A stretch of 64,000 nt of DNA from Paenibacillus terricola (GCF_014779765.1 NZ_JACXZA010000002.1:62001-126000), one strand, 5' to 3'. Counted from the stretch's first letter, positions 45,121-54,256 are shown. A program made the numbers and translations. The notes: generated from the letters alone by a model not told the origin.

Positions 45121-46095
45121 ATGGTCTTTTCTTGGCTGGCATTAATGCTAATGCTCATGCAGCAACCGCAGCCGCAGCCGATTCCAGTCCCTTATAAACC
45201 TGAGCTTCCTAGAACATTAACGATCGTCCAGCAGGGACAGCCCGTTGCCAAGGTCGACCGCAAGCACTACACAATTGGGGCCATTGGCGAACCGTTCGTT
45301 TATGATGAACAGCTGGATAAGCTGGGAGACGATCTTGCTCGGCGTACGGATCGTCCGCCGGTGAATGCCAAGCTCGACAGTGCGGGCCGTATTGTGATGG
45401 AGAAATCGGGAGCAAGGCTGGATCGGGCCGTATTAGCCGAAAATATTTATCGTTTTCTTATCGAAGGCGGAAGCACACAGGTGGAAGTTCCTCAACAGCC
45501 CGTCTACCCGAAGGTGGACAGTGAGCTGCTTGCGCAAATAAAAGAGAAGGCGATCGGTCATTACGCGACCTATTACAACTCGAACAATAAGAACCGATCC
45601 CATAATATCTCGCTTGCGGCTAACGCAATTAACAACACGGTCGTTTTCCCTGGCGAGGTATTCTCTTTTAATGCAGTGGTAGGCCAGCGAACGGCTGATA
45701 AAGGCTACATGAGGGCACCTGTTATTGTACGGGGAGAAATGTCGGAAGATATTGGCGGCGGTATCTGTCAAATCTCATCTACATTGTTTAATGCGGCTGA
45801 TCGCGCTGGTCTTCATATCGTGCAGCGTTATTCGCACAGCCGCAATGTGCATTATGTGCCGCATGGGCGTGATGCGACAGTTAGTTGGAATGGTCCAGAT
45901 TTTGCATTCCAGAACAAATACAGCATGCCGATTCTAATTCGCGCATTCGCGCAGCATGGCCAAGTGTACATCGCGATCCATTCGAACGAGATGATTCACT
46001 ATAAACCACGCGAAGTGCCGCATGCATCCAAGCAACTGCCAGAGGAAGTGCGGGCAGAACGCGGCGTTCAGAGCACGCTCCCATCGCTTCCGTGA
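45121..46095 (+). CDS. VanW-family protein
   Basis: A 324-residue protein with an N-terminal export segment ('FSWLALMLMLMQQPQP'), a YoaR-like domain and a C-terminal VanW domain (about 150-300; 'VFPGEVFSFNAVVGQRTADK', 'DIGGGICQISSTLFNAA', 'SRNVHYVPHGRDATV'). VanW proteins are cell-wall associated in Gram-positives and sometimes linked to glycopeptide resistance, but their function is unproven. The start is ATG 45121 with AGGGGG upstream. It is divergent from the YkuD-like gene, which suggests a shared envelope role. Confidence 0.9.
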   Translation: MVFSWLALMLMLMQQPQPQPIPVPYKPELPRTLTIVQQGQPVAKVDRKHYTIGAIGEPFVYDEQLDKLGDDLARRTDRPPVNAKLDSAGRIVMEKSGARLDRAVLAENIYRFLIEGGSTQVEVPQQPVYPKVDSELLAQIKEKAIGHYATYYNSNNKNRSHNISLAANAINNTVVFPGEVFSFNAVVGQRTADKGYMRAPVIVRGEMSEDIGGGICQISSTLFNAADRAGLHIVQRYSHSRNVHYVPHGRDATVSWNGPDFAFQNKYSMPILIRAFAQHGQVYIAIHSNEMIHYKPREVPHASKQLPEEVRAERGVQSTLPSLP

Positions 46096-46215
46096 ATGGA
46101 TGAAGCAGTTATGTGTGTATGCTCCCAATGTCAGGTTGTTGATGGCACCGGGGGCATATACATTTGCTTGTTATGAGGCGAGTGGCAGCAAATCGAATTT
46201 TTTGTATAAGACCGA

Positions 46216-46249
46216 TTGACATTCTGTTAATGTAACTGATATAGTTACA
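46216..46249 (+). promoter_or_regulatory. Promoter with palindromic Rrf2 operator
   Basis: TTGACA (46216-46221), an 18-base spacer and TATAGT (46240-46245). The inverted repeat TGTAAC-N7-GTTACA (46231-46249) covers the -10 box, 36 bases before the Rrf2 gene. A near copy lies upstream of the next gene at 46745, so autoregulation is likely. Confidence 0.72.
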
Positions 46250-46285
46250 ACCAAGACGACAGCGTATTGGCAGGAGGGATCGATC

Positions 46286-46705
46286 ATGATAAGCAGCAGA
46301 TTTAGCGTAGCAGTTCATATTTTGTCATTGATTGATGTCCATGCTGGCAAAATAACGTCGGAGCGTATCGCAGGCAGCGTAAATACGAATGCGGTTGTGA
46401 TTCGGCGTATTATGAGCTTGCTAAGCAAATCGGGTCTTATCGAATCGCGCCCAGGCGTAACAGGCATTAAGCTTGTTCGTCCATTGACTGAAATCACGTT
46501 GTACGATGTTTATCGTGCAGTCGAACTGCCGGAGAACGACGTGTTGTTCACGGTCCATCAGAATACGAACATTAAGTGCATGGTTGGTCGCAATATTCAA
46601 AATGCACTGATGCCACCGCTTCTTGATGCGCAGCGTGAACTGGAGCAATCGCTAGCCAAGACGAGTGTCGCAGAGGTTACAAAGACGATTGTCTCGCAGG
46701 GTTAA
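46286..46705 (+). CDS. Rrf2-family regulator, YwnA-like
   Basis: A 139-residue winged-helix regulator. The HTH is 'ITSERIAGSVNTNAVVIRRI' and the wing follows at 'SGLIESRPGVTGIKLVRP'. Only one Cys is present ('NIKCMVG'), so it does not carry the three-Cys iron-sulfur site of IscR and is of the YwnA type. AGGAGGGA lies upstream of ATG 46286. It precedes an NAD(P)-binding protein gene as in the ywnA/ywnB neighbourhood of Bacillus, and both genes have the same operator motif. Confidence 0.9.
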   Translation: MISSRFSVAVHILSLIDVHAGKITSERIAGSVNTNAVVIRRIMSLLSKSGLIESRPGVTGIKLVRPLTEITLYDVYRAVELPENDVLFTVHQNTNIKCMVGRNIQNALMPPLLDAQRELEQSLAKTSVAEVTKTIVSQG

Positions 46706-46744
46706 CCGCTTAGATTGAAGCTGTATCATTTTTTTACCCTTAAT

Positions 46745-46763
46745 TGTAACTGTAACGGTTACT
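46745..46763 (+). promoter_or_regulatory. Second copy of the Rrf2 operator
   Basis: TGTAAC-N7-GTTACT matches the 46231-46249 palindrome in spacing with one mismatch and lies 101 bases upstream of the YwnB-like gene. Confidence 0.62.
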
Positions 46764-46864
46764 AATACCAAAAACAGCTGTTGCTTCCGAAGTAAGTTTT
46801 TTTTGCTTACAAGGAAGGATTGCAGTGAAGCAGCAGCAAAAAAACTTTTAGGAGGCGTTCAACA

Positions 46865-47506
46865 ATGAAAATCGCAGTTATTGGAGCAAGCGGCAAAGCA
46901 GGTCAGGAGATCGTGAAGGAAGCAGTGGCACGTGGTCATGAAGTAACGGCAATCGTCCGTGATGCATCGAAGGTTCAGGATTCTTCGATTCAAGTCATTC
47001 AGAAGGATGTGTTCCAGCTTCAAGCAGAAGACGTAAAGGGCTTCGATGCTGTAGTGAACGCTTTTGGCGCACCAGGTGGTCAAGAACATTTGCATATTGA
47101 GGCAGGGCAAGCGCTGATCAAAGCGCTCAAAGGAGCACCATCCACACGTCTGATTGTTGTCGGCGGGGCAGGCAGTCTGTTCGTCGATCCAGCTCTGACT
47201 ACACGTTTGTACGATACGCCTGAATTCCCGGCGATTTATCTGGCAACCGCGCGCAGCCAAGGTCAGAACCTTGCGGATTTGCAGCAGTCGGAAGGCGTAC
47301 AATGGACATTCGTCAGCCCATCGGCCTTCTTCGATCCAGCTGGTAACCGTACAGGTAAATACACGGCAGGCCAAGATCAATTGCTTGTCAACTCGGAAGG
47401 CAACAGCTATATTAGCTATGCGGACTATGCGATTGCGATCGTTGATGAATTGGAGCAGCCGAAACATCAGAACCGCCGCTTCACTGTCGTTGGCGAAGCG
47501 AAATAA
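46865..47506 (+). CDS. NAD(P)-binding oxidoreductase, YwnB-like atypical SDR
   Basis: A 213-residue atypical short-chain dehydrogenase of the NAD(P)H-binding group. It has the dinucleotide motif 'IGASGKAGQEIVKEA' (residues 6-20), 'AIVRDASKV' (NADP-type Arg) and 'FVSPSAFFDPAGNRTGKY'. TAGGAGG lies 8 bases before ATG 46865. Members with an Rrf2 partner are thought to respond to redox or electrophile stress. A direct repressor-target relation with the upstream gene is inferred from the shared operator. Confidence 0.9.
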   Translation: MKIAVIGASGKAGQEIVKEAVARGHEVTAIVRDASKVQDSSIQVIQKDVFQLQAEDVKGFDAVVNAFGAPGGQEHLHIEAGQALIKALKGAPSTRLIVVGGAGSLFVDPALTTRLYDTPEFPAIYLATARSQGQNLADLQQSEGVQWTFVSPSAFFDPAGNRTGKYTAGQDQLLVNSEGNSYISYADYAIAIVDELEQPKHQNRRFTVVGEAK

Positions 47507-47520
47507 CGATTGTTGGCGGG

Positions 47521-48186
47521 GTGACCCAGATCGGCTTGATCAAAGGCATTATTTTCGATATGGACAATACATTGCTGCAGTCACGCATTGACTTCGGTGC
47601 GATGAAGCGGGATGTATACAACTATTTGCAGGCTCAAGGGTTCTTAGAACAGGGCTTGCAATTGACGGAGTATACGACTTCCATGCTGATTGAGCAGGCT
47701 AAGCGTCAAGGGCTGGATGCTGGCCGTTATACAGAGACGATGCGCATCACTAGGCAGCATGAGATTGTTGGCATGAGCGATGCGACTCTTGAGCCCGAGG
47801 CGGAATCTTTGCTATCGGCGCTTGAAGAGGAATATGTACTCGTCGTCGTTACGAACAATGCAGAAGAAGCAGCGACGGAAGCACTAACTCGAACGGGTAT
47901 AGCTTCACGGTTTCAACTGATCGTCGGACGGGAAAGCATGACGGAGATGAAGCCTGGTCCTTCTGGCTACCAAGAGGTCGTTAAGCGAACCGGCATTCCG
48001 GCGGAGCATTGGCTGTCGATCGGCGACTCTTGGATCGATGGGAGAGGTTCCATTGATGCCGGCATCCGATTCGTTGGTTATCAGACGAAGGATGAGGAGC
48101 TTGCTTCACGAGGCGTAGAGCCAATTGCGAGACTGACGCGGTTGTCTCAGCTGCTCGATACGATTCAAATTGTGGAGCTGCAATAA
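47521..48186 (+). CDS. HAD-superfamily hydrolase
   Basis: A 221-residue phosphatase-type enzyme. Motif I 'IIFDMDNTLL' holds the nucleophile Asp, motif II is 'VVTNNAEEA', the motif III Lys is in 'MKPGPSGY', and motif IV is 'IGDSWIDGRG'. The start is uncertain: GTG 47521 has almost no spacer to GGCGGG, while TTG 47536 has GGGGTGA 12 bases upstream and gives the more family-like 'MIKGIIFDMD'. It is 14 bases after the YwnB-like gene and likely co-transcribed. Confidence 0.88.
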   Translation: MTQIGLIKGIIFDMDNTLLQSRIDFGAMKRDVYNYLQAQGFLEQGLQLTEYTTSMLIEQAKRQGLDAGRYTETMRITRQHEIVGMSDATLEPEAESLLSALEEEYVLVVVTNNAEEAATEALTRTGIASRFQLIVGRESMTEMKPGPSGYQEVVKRTGIPAEHWLSIGDSWIDGRGSIDAGIRFVGYQTKDEELASRGVEPIARLTRLSQLLDTIQIVELQ

Positions 48187-48308
48187 ATAATGGGAGAAAG
48201 TCGAGCTGGATTCTGGCGCAGATATGCGCTGGGATACGATGCTCGGCTTTCTTTATTTTGAACGAGCGATAAAGGGGGGGCGGCTGGACATACTTCGAGC
48301 AAGAGAAA

Positions 48309-49031
48309 TTGTCATCAGAAAGGGTGGATACAGCTATCCGAATACCGAAGCTGCTATCGATCAGCGTCGTTGTCATTGTTCTAATCGTGCTCTGGTGTCA
48401 GCATCGTCTGGAGGTTGAAGAGGCGAATCGAAATTCAATCAAACAGCTGTATCAGGCCAAGACCGACCTCGCCTTCCGTACGTTTATACAAGAAACACCA
48501 TCCTATAAGCCTCTGGCTGATGTGTTCGATGCGATTAGTAAGGTGAAGGATACGGACACTCCTGCACTTATACAGAAGCTGCTTGATGCTGCCAAAGAGC
48601 AGGGAGAGAGTATGAATGAGCGGTTGTTGCTATTAATTGAATTTTGTGATGACACTACCGACAATGCGGATCCTCAGTTGATGATTAATCGTTCTATTAT
48701 GACGTCTTCGAAGCAGCAGGAGTTGTTTATGCTAGCCTTCCGAGGGAACATCTGGAATGCGGCTTACAACGCGAGCTATCGTTATTGGAAGGCGAAGCCG
48801 AAGGTGCTTGATACGAGGACGAAACAAACGATGGCAGATGTTGCTGCAGAGCTGCATGAACTTGAAGCAACTATGACATTGTTGAAGAAATCAGCAGATT
48901 TTGCAGCAAGTCAGGACGACCCAGCTGCCGACATCGAGTTGAAGAGACGATTTGTGAAAGACATTGAGCCAACTCTCACGAAGCTTGCTGATATCCAAGA
49001 AGCCTACAACGCACAACCTCAGACGAAATAA
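48309..49031 (+). CDS. Hypothetical membrane-anchored helical protein
   Basis: A protein of about 240 residues with one N-terminal transmembrane helix ('LLSISVVVIVLIVLWCQH') and a long helical domain outside. TTG 48309 or GTG 48324 could start it; both have weak sites. I do not recognise the family. It ends next to a hairpin shared with the convergent kdu operon. Confidence 0.62.
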   Translation: MSSERVDTAIRIPKLLSISVVVIVLIVLWCQHRLEVEEANRNSIKQLYQAKTDLAFRTFIQETPSYKPLADVFDAISKVKDTDTPALIQKLLDAAKEQGESMNERLLLLIEFCDDTTDNADPQLMINRSIMTSSKQQELFMLAFRGNIWNAAYNASYRYWKAKPKVLDTRTKQTMADVAAELHELEATMTLLKKSADFAASQDDPAADIELKRRFVKDIEPTLTKLADIQEAYNAQPQTK

Positions 49032-49032
49032 A

Positions 49033-49061
49033 AAAAACGCTGCATAAGCAACGCGTTTTTT
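49033..49061. terminator. Terminator hairpin
   Basis: AAAAACGC paired with GCGTTTTT around an inner TGC/GCA pair, immediately after the stop, with T runs on both strands. Confidence 0.7.
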
Positions 49062-49147
49062 AAGTACGCTCGAACAAAAGTTGTATCCCAACGGGGCACG
49101 CGACTCCTAGCACTACGTAAATCATAGAGATCTTTGTCGCACTACCA

Positions 49148-49204
49148 ACCCCTTCCGGGGTCCCGGGGCTCTCCAACCCCGGGGGTCCTCCCTTGCAGGG
49201 AGGA
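49148..49204. repeat. Three consecutive GC-rich hairpins
   Basis: ACCCC-TTCC-GGGGT (49148-49161), CCCGGGG with an 8-base loop (49162-49183) and TCCTCCC-TTGCA-GGGAGGA (49186-49204) follow one another with almost no gap. They lie 22 bases beyond the kduD stop, between convergent genes. They may be a compound terminator or the end of a mobile or structured RNA element. Confidence 0.6.
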
Positions 49205-49225
49205 TTTAGGCGGGTAGAAAATTTA

Positions 49226-49975
49226 TTATCTCGCCAGCCAGCCGCCGTCTACATTAAGCACATGGCCGTTCATATAATCGGATGCTGCCGATGCGAGGAA
49301 GACAACGGGACCCTTTAGGTCGTCAGGTGTTCCCCAGCGTGCAGCTGGAATACGATCCGTAATCGATTTGAAGCGTGCTTCATCGGCTACGATTGGTGCA
49401 GTGTTATTCGTCGTCATGTAGCCTGGCGCTATCGCATTGATCTGGACACCGCGGCCAGCCCATTCGTTAGCAAGAGCCTTCGTCAATCCGGCAACAGCAT
49501 GCTTGCTCGCTGTATACCCAGGAACGTTGATGCCGCCTTGGTAGGAGAGCATGGAAGCGATGTTGATGATTTTGCCGCTGCCGCGTTCCAACATATGTCG
49601 GCCTGCCAGTTGAGACAGATAGAATACCGAGTTGAGGTTCAGGTCAATAACATCCTGCCAGTCCTTTGCCGAATGTTCAGCCGCAGGTGCGCGGCGGATA
49701 ATGCCAGCGTTGTTGACGAGAATATCAATCTTGCCGAAGCAGCTTACAGCGCGCTCGAATACCGATTCGAGCGTATCTGCTTGGGAGAGGTCGGCAGAGA
49801 TTTGTTCGATCTGTCCGCCGATTGCGCGTACTGCTTCAACCGTACTGTTGCTGTTCGAAGAAGAGATTGCAACGATAGAAGCGCCAGCCTCTGCGAGGCC
49901 GATTGCCATTGCTGCGCCAAGGCCGCCGGACGTGCCGGTGACGAGTGCGGTTTTGCCTGTGAGGTCGAATAGCAT
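49226..49975 (-). CDS. kduD: 2-dehydro-3-deoxy-D-gluconate 5-dehydrogenase (KduD)
   Basis: A 249-residue SDR enzyme. It has 'VTGTSGGLGAAMAIGLA' (cofactor), 'NNAGIIRR', catalytic Ser in 'IASMLSYQGG', 'YTASKH' (Tyr and Lys) and 'YMNGHVLNVDGG'. With KduI it converts unsaturated uronate products of pectin or rhamnogalacturonan cleavage to 2-keto-3-deoxygluconate. KduD assignment rests on its place in one transcript with kduI. Later KDG kinase/aldolase genes are not in the window. It follows the DeoR gene by 9 bases. Confidence 0.9.
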   Translation of the reverse strand: MLFDLTGKTALVTGTSGGLGAAMAIGLAEAGASIVAISSSNSNSTVEAVRAIGGQIEQISADLSQADTLESVFERAVSCFGKIDILVNNAGIIRRAPAAEHSAKDWQDVIDLNLNSVFYLSQLAGRHMLERGSGKIINIASMLSYQGGINVPGYTASKHAVAGLTKALANEWAGRGVQINAIAPGYMTTNNTAPIVADEARFKSITDRIPAARWGTPDDLKGPVVFLASAASDYMNGHVLNVDGGWLAR

Positions 49976-49984
49976 CGTAGGTTC

Positions 49985-50758
49985 CTACCTTTCCTGATCG
50001 GCGTACACTTGAAGTGAAGCGCCGGCTTGTCGATATTGATCAGCTGTTTCCTCCGTCATGCCAGCGTCCGTCAAGACAGCGGCAACCTCATGGAAACCAG
50101 CGAATGTGAACAGTGCGCCTTGGCCGAACTTATGATGATCGACCGCAGCATACACGGTTTTGGCCGTCTCAATTAATGCTCGTTTGAAGTCGACGAGGTC
50201 GCCCGTATAAATCGTAAAGCCGAACTCAGGATGTACGCCTGTCGCTGACAGGAACGCTTTGCTAATGTTCAGCTTGCGAATATACGCGGTTGCCTCGGCG
50301 CCTGCGAGCATATTGCGAACGCGGTAGCCGCCCGGGACGACGAGACGAATCTCATCCTTGCGGGCAAGCTCCGCGATAATGTGCACATCGTTCGTTACGA
50401 CCGTAAGCGGCTTGTTCGCAAGCCGTCTTGCGATTTCGAGCGTTGTGCTGCCGCCATCCAATGCAATGATATCACCGGGCTCGATCAACTTCAGCGCTAG
50501 CTCAGCAATCTCTGCTTTCTCGGAGGCATGACGATCGAGCGGCTCCTGCTGGGACAGGATGCCGAGCTGATCGTTATGCGCCAATACGGCGCCGCCATGA
50601 ATGCGCATGAGCAGCCCTTTCTCCTCCAGCTTGGCGAGATCCTCGCGAATCGTCTTGCCCGTAACGTTCAGCCGTTCGCTGAGTTCCGTTACGGTTACCT
50701 CTTGAGAAGCGAGCAGGGCTTCCATGATCAATTCATGGCGGCGGTGCGAATGCATCAT
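49985..50758 (-). CDS. DeoR-family regulator within the kdu operon
   Basis: A 257-residue sugar-phosphate-responsive repressor. The N-terminal DeoR helix-turn-helix is 'VTVTELSERLNVTGKTIRED', followed by the family signature 'RIHGGAVL' and a C-terminal ISOCOT-type sensor domain ('IALDGGSTTLEIARRLANKP', 'LFTFAGFHEVAAVLTD'). The start is one base after the kduI stop and lacks a good ribosome site, so it is translationally coupled. It likely represses its own operon. Confidence 0.92.
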   Translation of the reverse strand: MMHSHRRHELIMEALLASQEVTVTELSERLNVTGKTIREDLAKLEEKGLLMRIHGGAVLAHNDQLGILSQQEPLDRHASEKAEIAELALKLIEPGDIIALDGGSTTLEIARRLANKPLTVVTNDVHIIAELARKDEIRLVVPGGYRVRNMLAGAEATAYIRKLNISKAFLSATGVHPEFGFTIYTGDLVDFKRALIETAKTVYAAVDHHKFGQGALFTFAGFHEVAAVLTDAGMTEETADQYRQAGASLQVYADQER

Positions 50759-50759
50759 T

Positions 50760-51593
50760 TTATTTCAGATCCTGTGGAGCAACAGCGTCCATGTCTTCGA
50801 AGATTTGGTTCTCGCCGCCCATACCCCAGATGAACGTGTAGCTTGTTGTACCAACACCGCTGTGAATGGACCAGCTTGGCGAGAGGATCGCTTGCTCGTT
50901 GCGAACAACGAGGTGGCGCGTTTCTTGCGGTTCACCCATCAGGTGGAAGACGTTGCCGTCAGCTGCCATATCGAAGTACAGATAAACTTCGGAACGGCGG
51001 TTGTGCGTATGGCAAGGCATCGTATTCCAGTTGCTGCCTGGCTTCAGAAGCGTCATGCCCATTACGAGCTGGCAACTCTGAATGCCGTTCGTATGAATGT
51101 AGCGGTAGATCGTGCGCTCGTTGTTCGTCGTGAGAGCGCCTAGGTTGTTCGGGGAAGCTTCGCTGATTGCTGCTTTGACCGTTGGATACGTTTTGTGCGC
51201 CGGCGTGGAGTTCAAGTAGAACTTCGCTGATTGCGAAGCATCCGCGCTAGCAAATACAACGTCTTGTGCGCCAAGGCCAACATACAGGCAGTCCTTTGGT
51301 TCCATATCATAAGTCGTGCCGTCTACCGTAATGGTACCGCGGCCGCCGATGTTAATGATGCCGATCTCGCGGCGTTCAAGGAACGTTGCAGCACCAATCG
51401 TATGCGTATCTGCTTCGAGCTTCACTGGCTTGGACACGGGGAAAGCGCCGCCTACGATGAAGCGGTCAACGTGGGAGTAAGTAAGCGTCAGTTCGTCTTG
51501 CACGAACAGCTTCTCGATCAGAAATTCTTGACGCAGACGCGTCGTATCGTACGATTTAACATCAGTTGGGTGTGCAGCATAACGGATTTCCAT
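50760..51593 (-). CDS. kduI: 5-keto-4-deoxyuronate isomerase (KduI)
   Basis: A 277-residue cupin-fold isomerase that converts 4-deoxy-L-threo-5-hexosulose uronate to 3-deoxy-D-glycero-2,5-hexodiulosonate. The zinc site is visible in 'MPCHTHNRRSEVYLYFD' (His, His, Glu) and the later His in 'SWSIHSGVGT'. ATG 51593 is chosen since GGAGGCC lies 8 bases upstream and 'MEIRYAAHPTDVKSYDTTRL' is the family N-terminus; the earlier in-frame start adds seven spurious residues. It is the first gene of kduI-deoR-kduD. Confidence 0.94.
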   Translation of the reverse strand: MEIRYAAHPTDVKSYDTTRLRQEFLIEKLFVQDELTLTYSHVDRFIVGGAFPVSKPVKLEADTHTIGAATFLERREIGIINIGGRGTITVDGTTYDMEPKDCLYVGLGAQDVVFASADASQSAKFYLNSTPAHKTYPTVKAAISEASPNNLGALTTNNERTIYRYIHTNGIQSCQLVMGMTLLKPGSNWNTMPCHTHNRRSEVYLYFDMAADGNVFHLMGEPQETRHLVVRNEQAILSPSWSIHSGVGTTSYTFIWGMGGENQIFEDMDAVAPQDLK

Positions 51594-51637
51594 TAGAAGA
51601 GGCCTCCAGTTCAATTGGTTTAACTAAGTTTATTTTG

Positions 51638-51667
51638 GTTCATTTACGTTTACTTTAACGTTCATTT
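51638..51667 (-). promoter_or_regulatory. Direct repeats upstream of kduI, possible DeoR operator
   Basis: AAATGAAC (minus strand) occurs twice, 22 bases apart (51638-51645 and 51660-51667), with GTTTA words between. DeoR-family proteins often bind direct repeats near their promoters. This is tentative. Confidence 0.35.
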
Positions 51668-51702
51668 TGGAATAATGCAACCCTTTAATACGGAAATTAT
51701 AC

Positions 51703-51746
51703 GAAAAAAGCTCCTCAACATCGCAAAATCGCGATTGCTGAAGAGC
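51703..51746 (-). terminator. Terminator of the mannan operon
   Basis: On the minus strand GCTCTTCAGCAATCGC pairs imperfectly with GCGATGTTGAGGAGC across a short loop and is followed by TTTTTT, about 40 bases after the GH130 stop. Confidence 0.75.
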
Positions 51747-51786
51747 AGCAAATAGGAGAGACACAAGTAAGAGACGATCAGAACGG

Positions 51787-52983
51787 TTAGACTTGAGCCG
51801 TTTCCGACGACAGATAAGTACGATTGCGTTCGATCAGCGAGAGTCGCTGCTGCACGCAGGCATAAGAACGAAGCGGATCTTCGGGCGTATTCATAACATA
51901 GTCAAGCAGCCGATCGACAGTCGATACTGCCACATGGCAGCGTGTAGCCGAAGAAGCATAATAAATGTACACTGCGCCATTGTCGAGAGCAACGACGCCA
52001 TTACAGAAGGTAACGTTGGATACATCGCCAATACGTTCTTCGCCTATCGGTGCGATTAGATGGCCGCCAGGGCGGTGGGTGACGCGATGCGGCTCATCCA
52101 GATCGGACAGAAACGCGTAGAGCACATAACGGAGGCCTGCAGCCGTATTGCGGACGCCGTGGGCGATATGCAGCCAGCCGCGGTCGGTACGGATCGGTGC
52201 AGGTCCTTGGCCGTTCTTCACTTCTTTGATCGTATGATAATGACGTTCATCGATAATGATCTCTTGCTCGATAACAGCCTCTTCGATCGAATCAGCTAAG
52301 CCCCAGCCGATGCCGCCGCCTGAACCGGTGTCGATGAAACCATCTTGGGGGCGCGTGTAGAATGCATATCGGCCATCGATGAAGGTAGGGTGGAGCACGA
52401 CGTTACGCTGCTGATTCGAGGCTGTCTTCAGATCGGCAAGCCGTTCCCAACTCTTCAGGTCATGTGTACGTGCGATGCCGCATTGGGCAATTGCACTGGA
52501 CAGGTCGCCGCGCGGAGCGTCAGGATCTTTGCGTTCGGTGCAAAATAACCCGTAAATCCAGCCGTCCTCATGCTGCACGAGACGCATATCATAAACGTTA
52601 ATGTCTGGATCATCTGTTTCAGGCATTACAATAGGTTCATCCCAGAATCGGAAGCCCTCTACGCCGTTATCGCTTTCCGCTATGGCGAAGAATGATTTGC
52701 GATCATTGCCCTCTACACGTGCAACCAAATAAAATTTGCCGTTCAAATAGATCGCTCCGGGATTGAAGACGCAGTTGATGCCAAGCCTCTCCATAAAGTA
52801 TGGGTTCGTCTCTGGATTGAAGTCATACCGCCAAGTCAGAGGGGTATGATCGGCAGTCAGAACAGGATGCTCATAACGTTCATATATGCCGTTGCCAAGC
52901 GGTACAGGCCGATTCGTACGGCCGATAAGCTGTTCATACTGGTTCGTTAGCGCGTCGCGTCTTAATGTATAGGTCATGTTCAT
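51787..52983 (-). CDS. GH130 beta-mannoside phosphorylase (mannosylglucose phosphorylase type)
   Basis: A 398-residue cytoplasmic phosphorylase. GH130 features include '[20 protein letters not shown]' and '[20 protein letters not shown]' (the acid Asp region), '[15 protein letters not shown]' and '[19 protein letters not shown]'. In this family inorganic phosphate attacks a beta-mannoside to give mannose 1-phosphate. Next to the 2-epimerase, the expected substrate is 4-O-beta-mannosyl-glucose. ATG 52983 (AGGAGG 9 bases upstream) is preferred to a start 13 codons earlier. It is the third gene of the mannan operon, 13 bases after the epimerase. Confidence 0.92.
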   Translation of the reverse strand: MNMTYTLRRDALTNQYEQLIGRTNRPVPLGNGIYERYEHPVLTADHTPLTWRYDFNPETNPYFMERLGINCVFNPGAIYLNGKFYLVARVEGNDRKSFFAIAESDNGVEGFRFWDEPIVMPETDDPDINVYDMRLVQHEDGWIYGLFCTERKDPDAPRGDLSSAIAQCGIARTHDLKSWERLADLKTASNQQRNVVLHPTFIDGRYAFYTRPQDGFIDTGSGGGIGWGLADSIEEAVIEQEIIIDERHYHTIKEVKNGQGPAPIRTDRGWLHIAHGVRNTAAGLRYVLYAFLSDLDEPHRVTHRPGGHLIAPIGEERIGDVSNVTFCNGVVALDNGAVYIYYASSATRCHVAVSTVDRLLDYVMNTPEDPLRSYACVQQRLSLIERNRTYLSSETAQV

Positions 52984-52996
52984 CGGAATGAGCCTC

Positions 52997-54238
52997 CTAT
53001 TGGTTGCTTGCCGTATGGGCAAGCGTGCGTTCTAATCGTTCCAGCATTTCGAAGCATGCGCGACTGTTATGGTAAGGACATTTCCATGCATTCACTTTGC
53101 CTTTGCCCGTTGTCGGGATACCCTCTCTCGTTACGCTCCAGAACCATTCACCCTGCTGATGGTCGATGATATAACGGTCGGTGAACGCCCATGATGCTCG
53201 TGCTGCATCAAGATAACGAGAGTCGCCAGAGAGTTCATACGCATTGTAAAATCCGACGACCGCCTCTGCTTGCGGCCACCAGTCTTTATTACTGTCAATA
53301 ATGCCGGAGGCGTCTGCCTCGTTCAGAATGCCGCCATCGTTATCAATCCCTTCGAGCAGCACCGCTTCCGACATTCGTATAGCGGTTGCGTTCGCGCTTG
53401 CAATGAGCTCGGGATTTCCTAACACTTCTGCGGCTTCTGCGATGAGCCAGCTTCCTTCGATGTCGTGGCCGTAAGAGATATGACCGGACAAGCTGTTCCA
53501 CCGTTCATCGAAGAACAGCTTGAAATGGCTGGATTCGCGATCGACGATATGCTCCAATGTCATTGCGATCAATTCGCTCTGGGACTGCCTAAGCCTATCT
53601 GTAGGCCATACCCGGAATAGGTTAGTGTACGCTTCGAGCACATGCAGATGCGTGTTCATCGACTTTTTCTCATGGAGGGTGTTGCTGCTAAGCTCGGAGA
53701 TGTCATTCGGCTGCCAATCGCGCGTATGCGATTCGAAATAGCCGCCGTTTGCTTTGTCGCAGCTATGTGTTTCCAGCAAGTCATAAATCCCAATCGCCAG
53801 ATCTAGAGCATCTTGTTTGCCTGTCGCTCGATAATATTCGGTCATCGCATAGATCGAGAACGCCTGACCGTACACGATCTTCTGGGCTTGAGCTGGCGAG
53901 CCTTGCGCATCTACCATCCAATATAGACCGCCGTAATCCTGATCTACGAAGTGTTGAACGATATAATCATAAGCGCGATCCGCTATGCGTAGATGAGCTT
54001 CGTCCTTGATTAGCCGATAGGCTGCCGCGAACGTCCACAGGATGCGCGTGTTAAGCACGAGACTTTTGTCCGCATTAGGAACGATCTCGTTGTTATCATC
54101 AATTTCACCTACAAAGCCGCCGTGTGCGAGGTCGATCGTATGATTCATCCAATAGGCCAAAATATTGTTCGTCAGCTCGCTGTGAATATCGTGCCGCCAT
54201 GCCTCTGCCCAAACGTTTGAGTCCGTATTTGCCGTCAT
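52997..54238 (-). CDS. Cellobiose/mannobiose 2-epimerase (AGE family)
   Basis: A 413-residue (alpha/alpha)6-barrel enzyme that epimerises the reducing-end sugar of beta-1,4 disaccharides. It has '[20 protein letters not shown]', '[18 protein letters not shown]', '[16 protein letters not shown]', '[16 protein letters not shown]' (catalytic His) and '[14 protein letters not shown]' (second His). With a mannanase before it and a GH130 phosphorylase after it, the physiological step is probably mannobiose to mannosyl-glucose. GGAGGAATT lies upstream of ATG 54238. Confidence 0.93.
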   Translation of the reverse strand: MTANTDSNVWAEAWRHDIHSELTNNILAYWMNHTIDLAHGGFVGEIDDNNEIVPNADKSLVLNTRILWTFAAAYRLIKDEAHLRIADRAYDYIVQHFVDQDYGGLYWMVDAQGSPAQAQKIVYGQAFSIYAMTEYYRATGKQDALDLAIGIYDLLETHSCDKANGGYFESHTRDWQPNDISELSSNTLHEKKSMNTHLHVLEAYTNLFRVWPTDRLRQSQSELIAMTLEHIVDRESSHFKLFFDERWNSLSGHISYGHDIEGSWLIAEAAEVLGNPELIASANATAIRMSEAVLLEGIDNDGGILNEADASGIIDSNKDWWPQAEAVVGFYNAYELSGDSRYLDAARASWAFTDRYIIDHQQGEWFWSVTREGIPTTGKGKVNAWKCPYHNSRACFEMLERLERTLAHTASNQ

Positions 54239-54256
54239 CCTAATTCCTCCCCTCGA

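Noticed and set aside
44954-45142. Longer N-terminus for the YkuD-like protein
   Set aside because: It lacks a ribosome site and would overlap the divergent vanW gene, while GTG 44953 has AAGGAGGA and gives a clean signal peptide.
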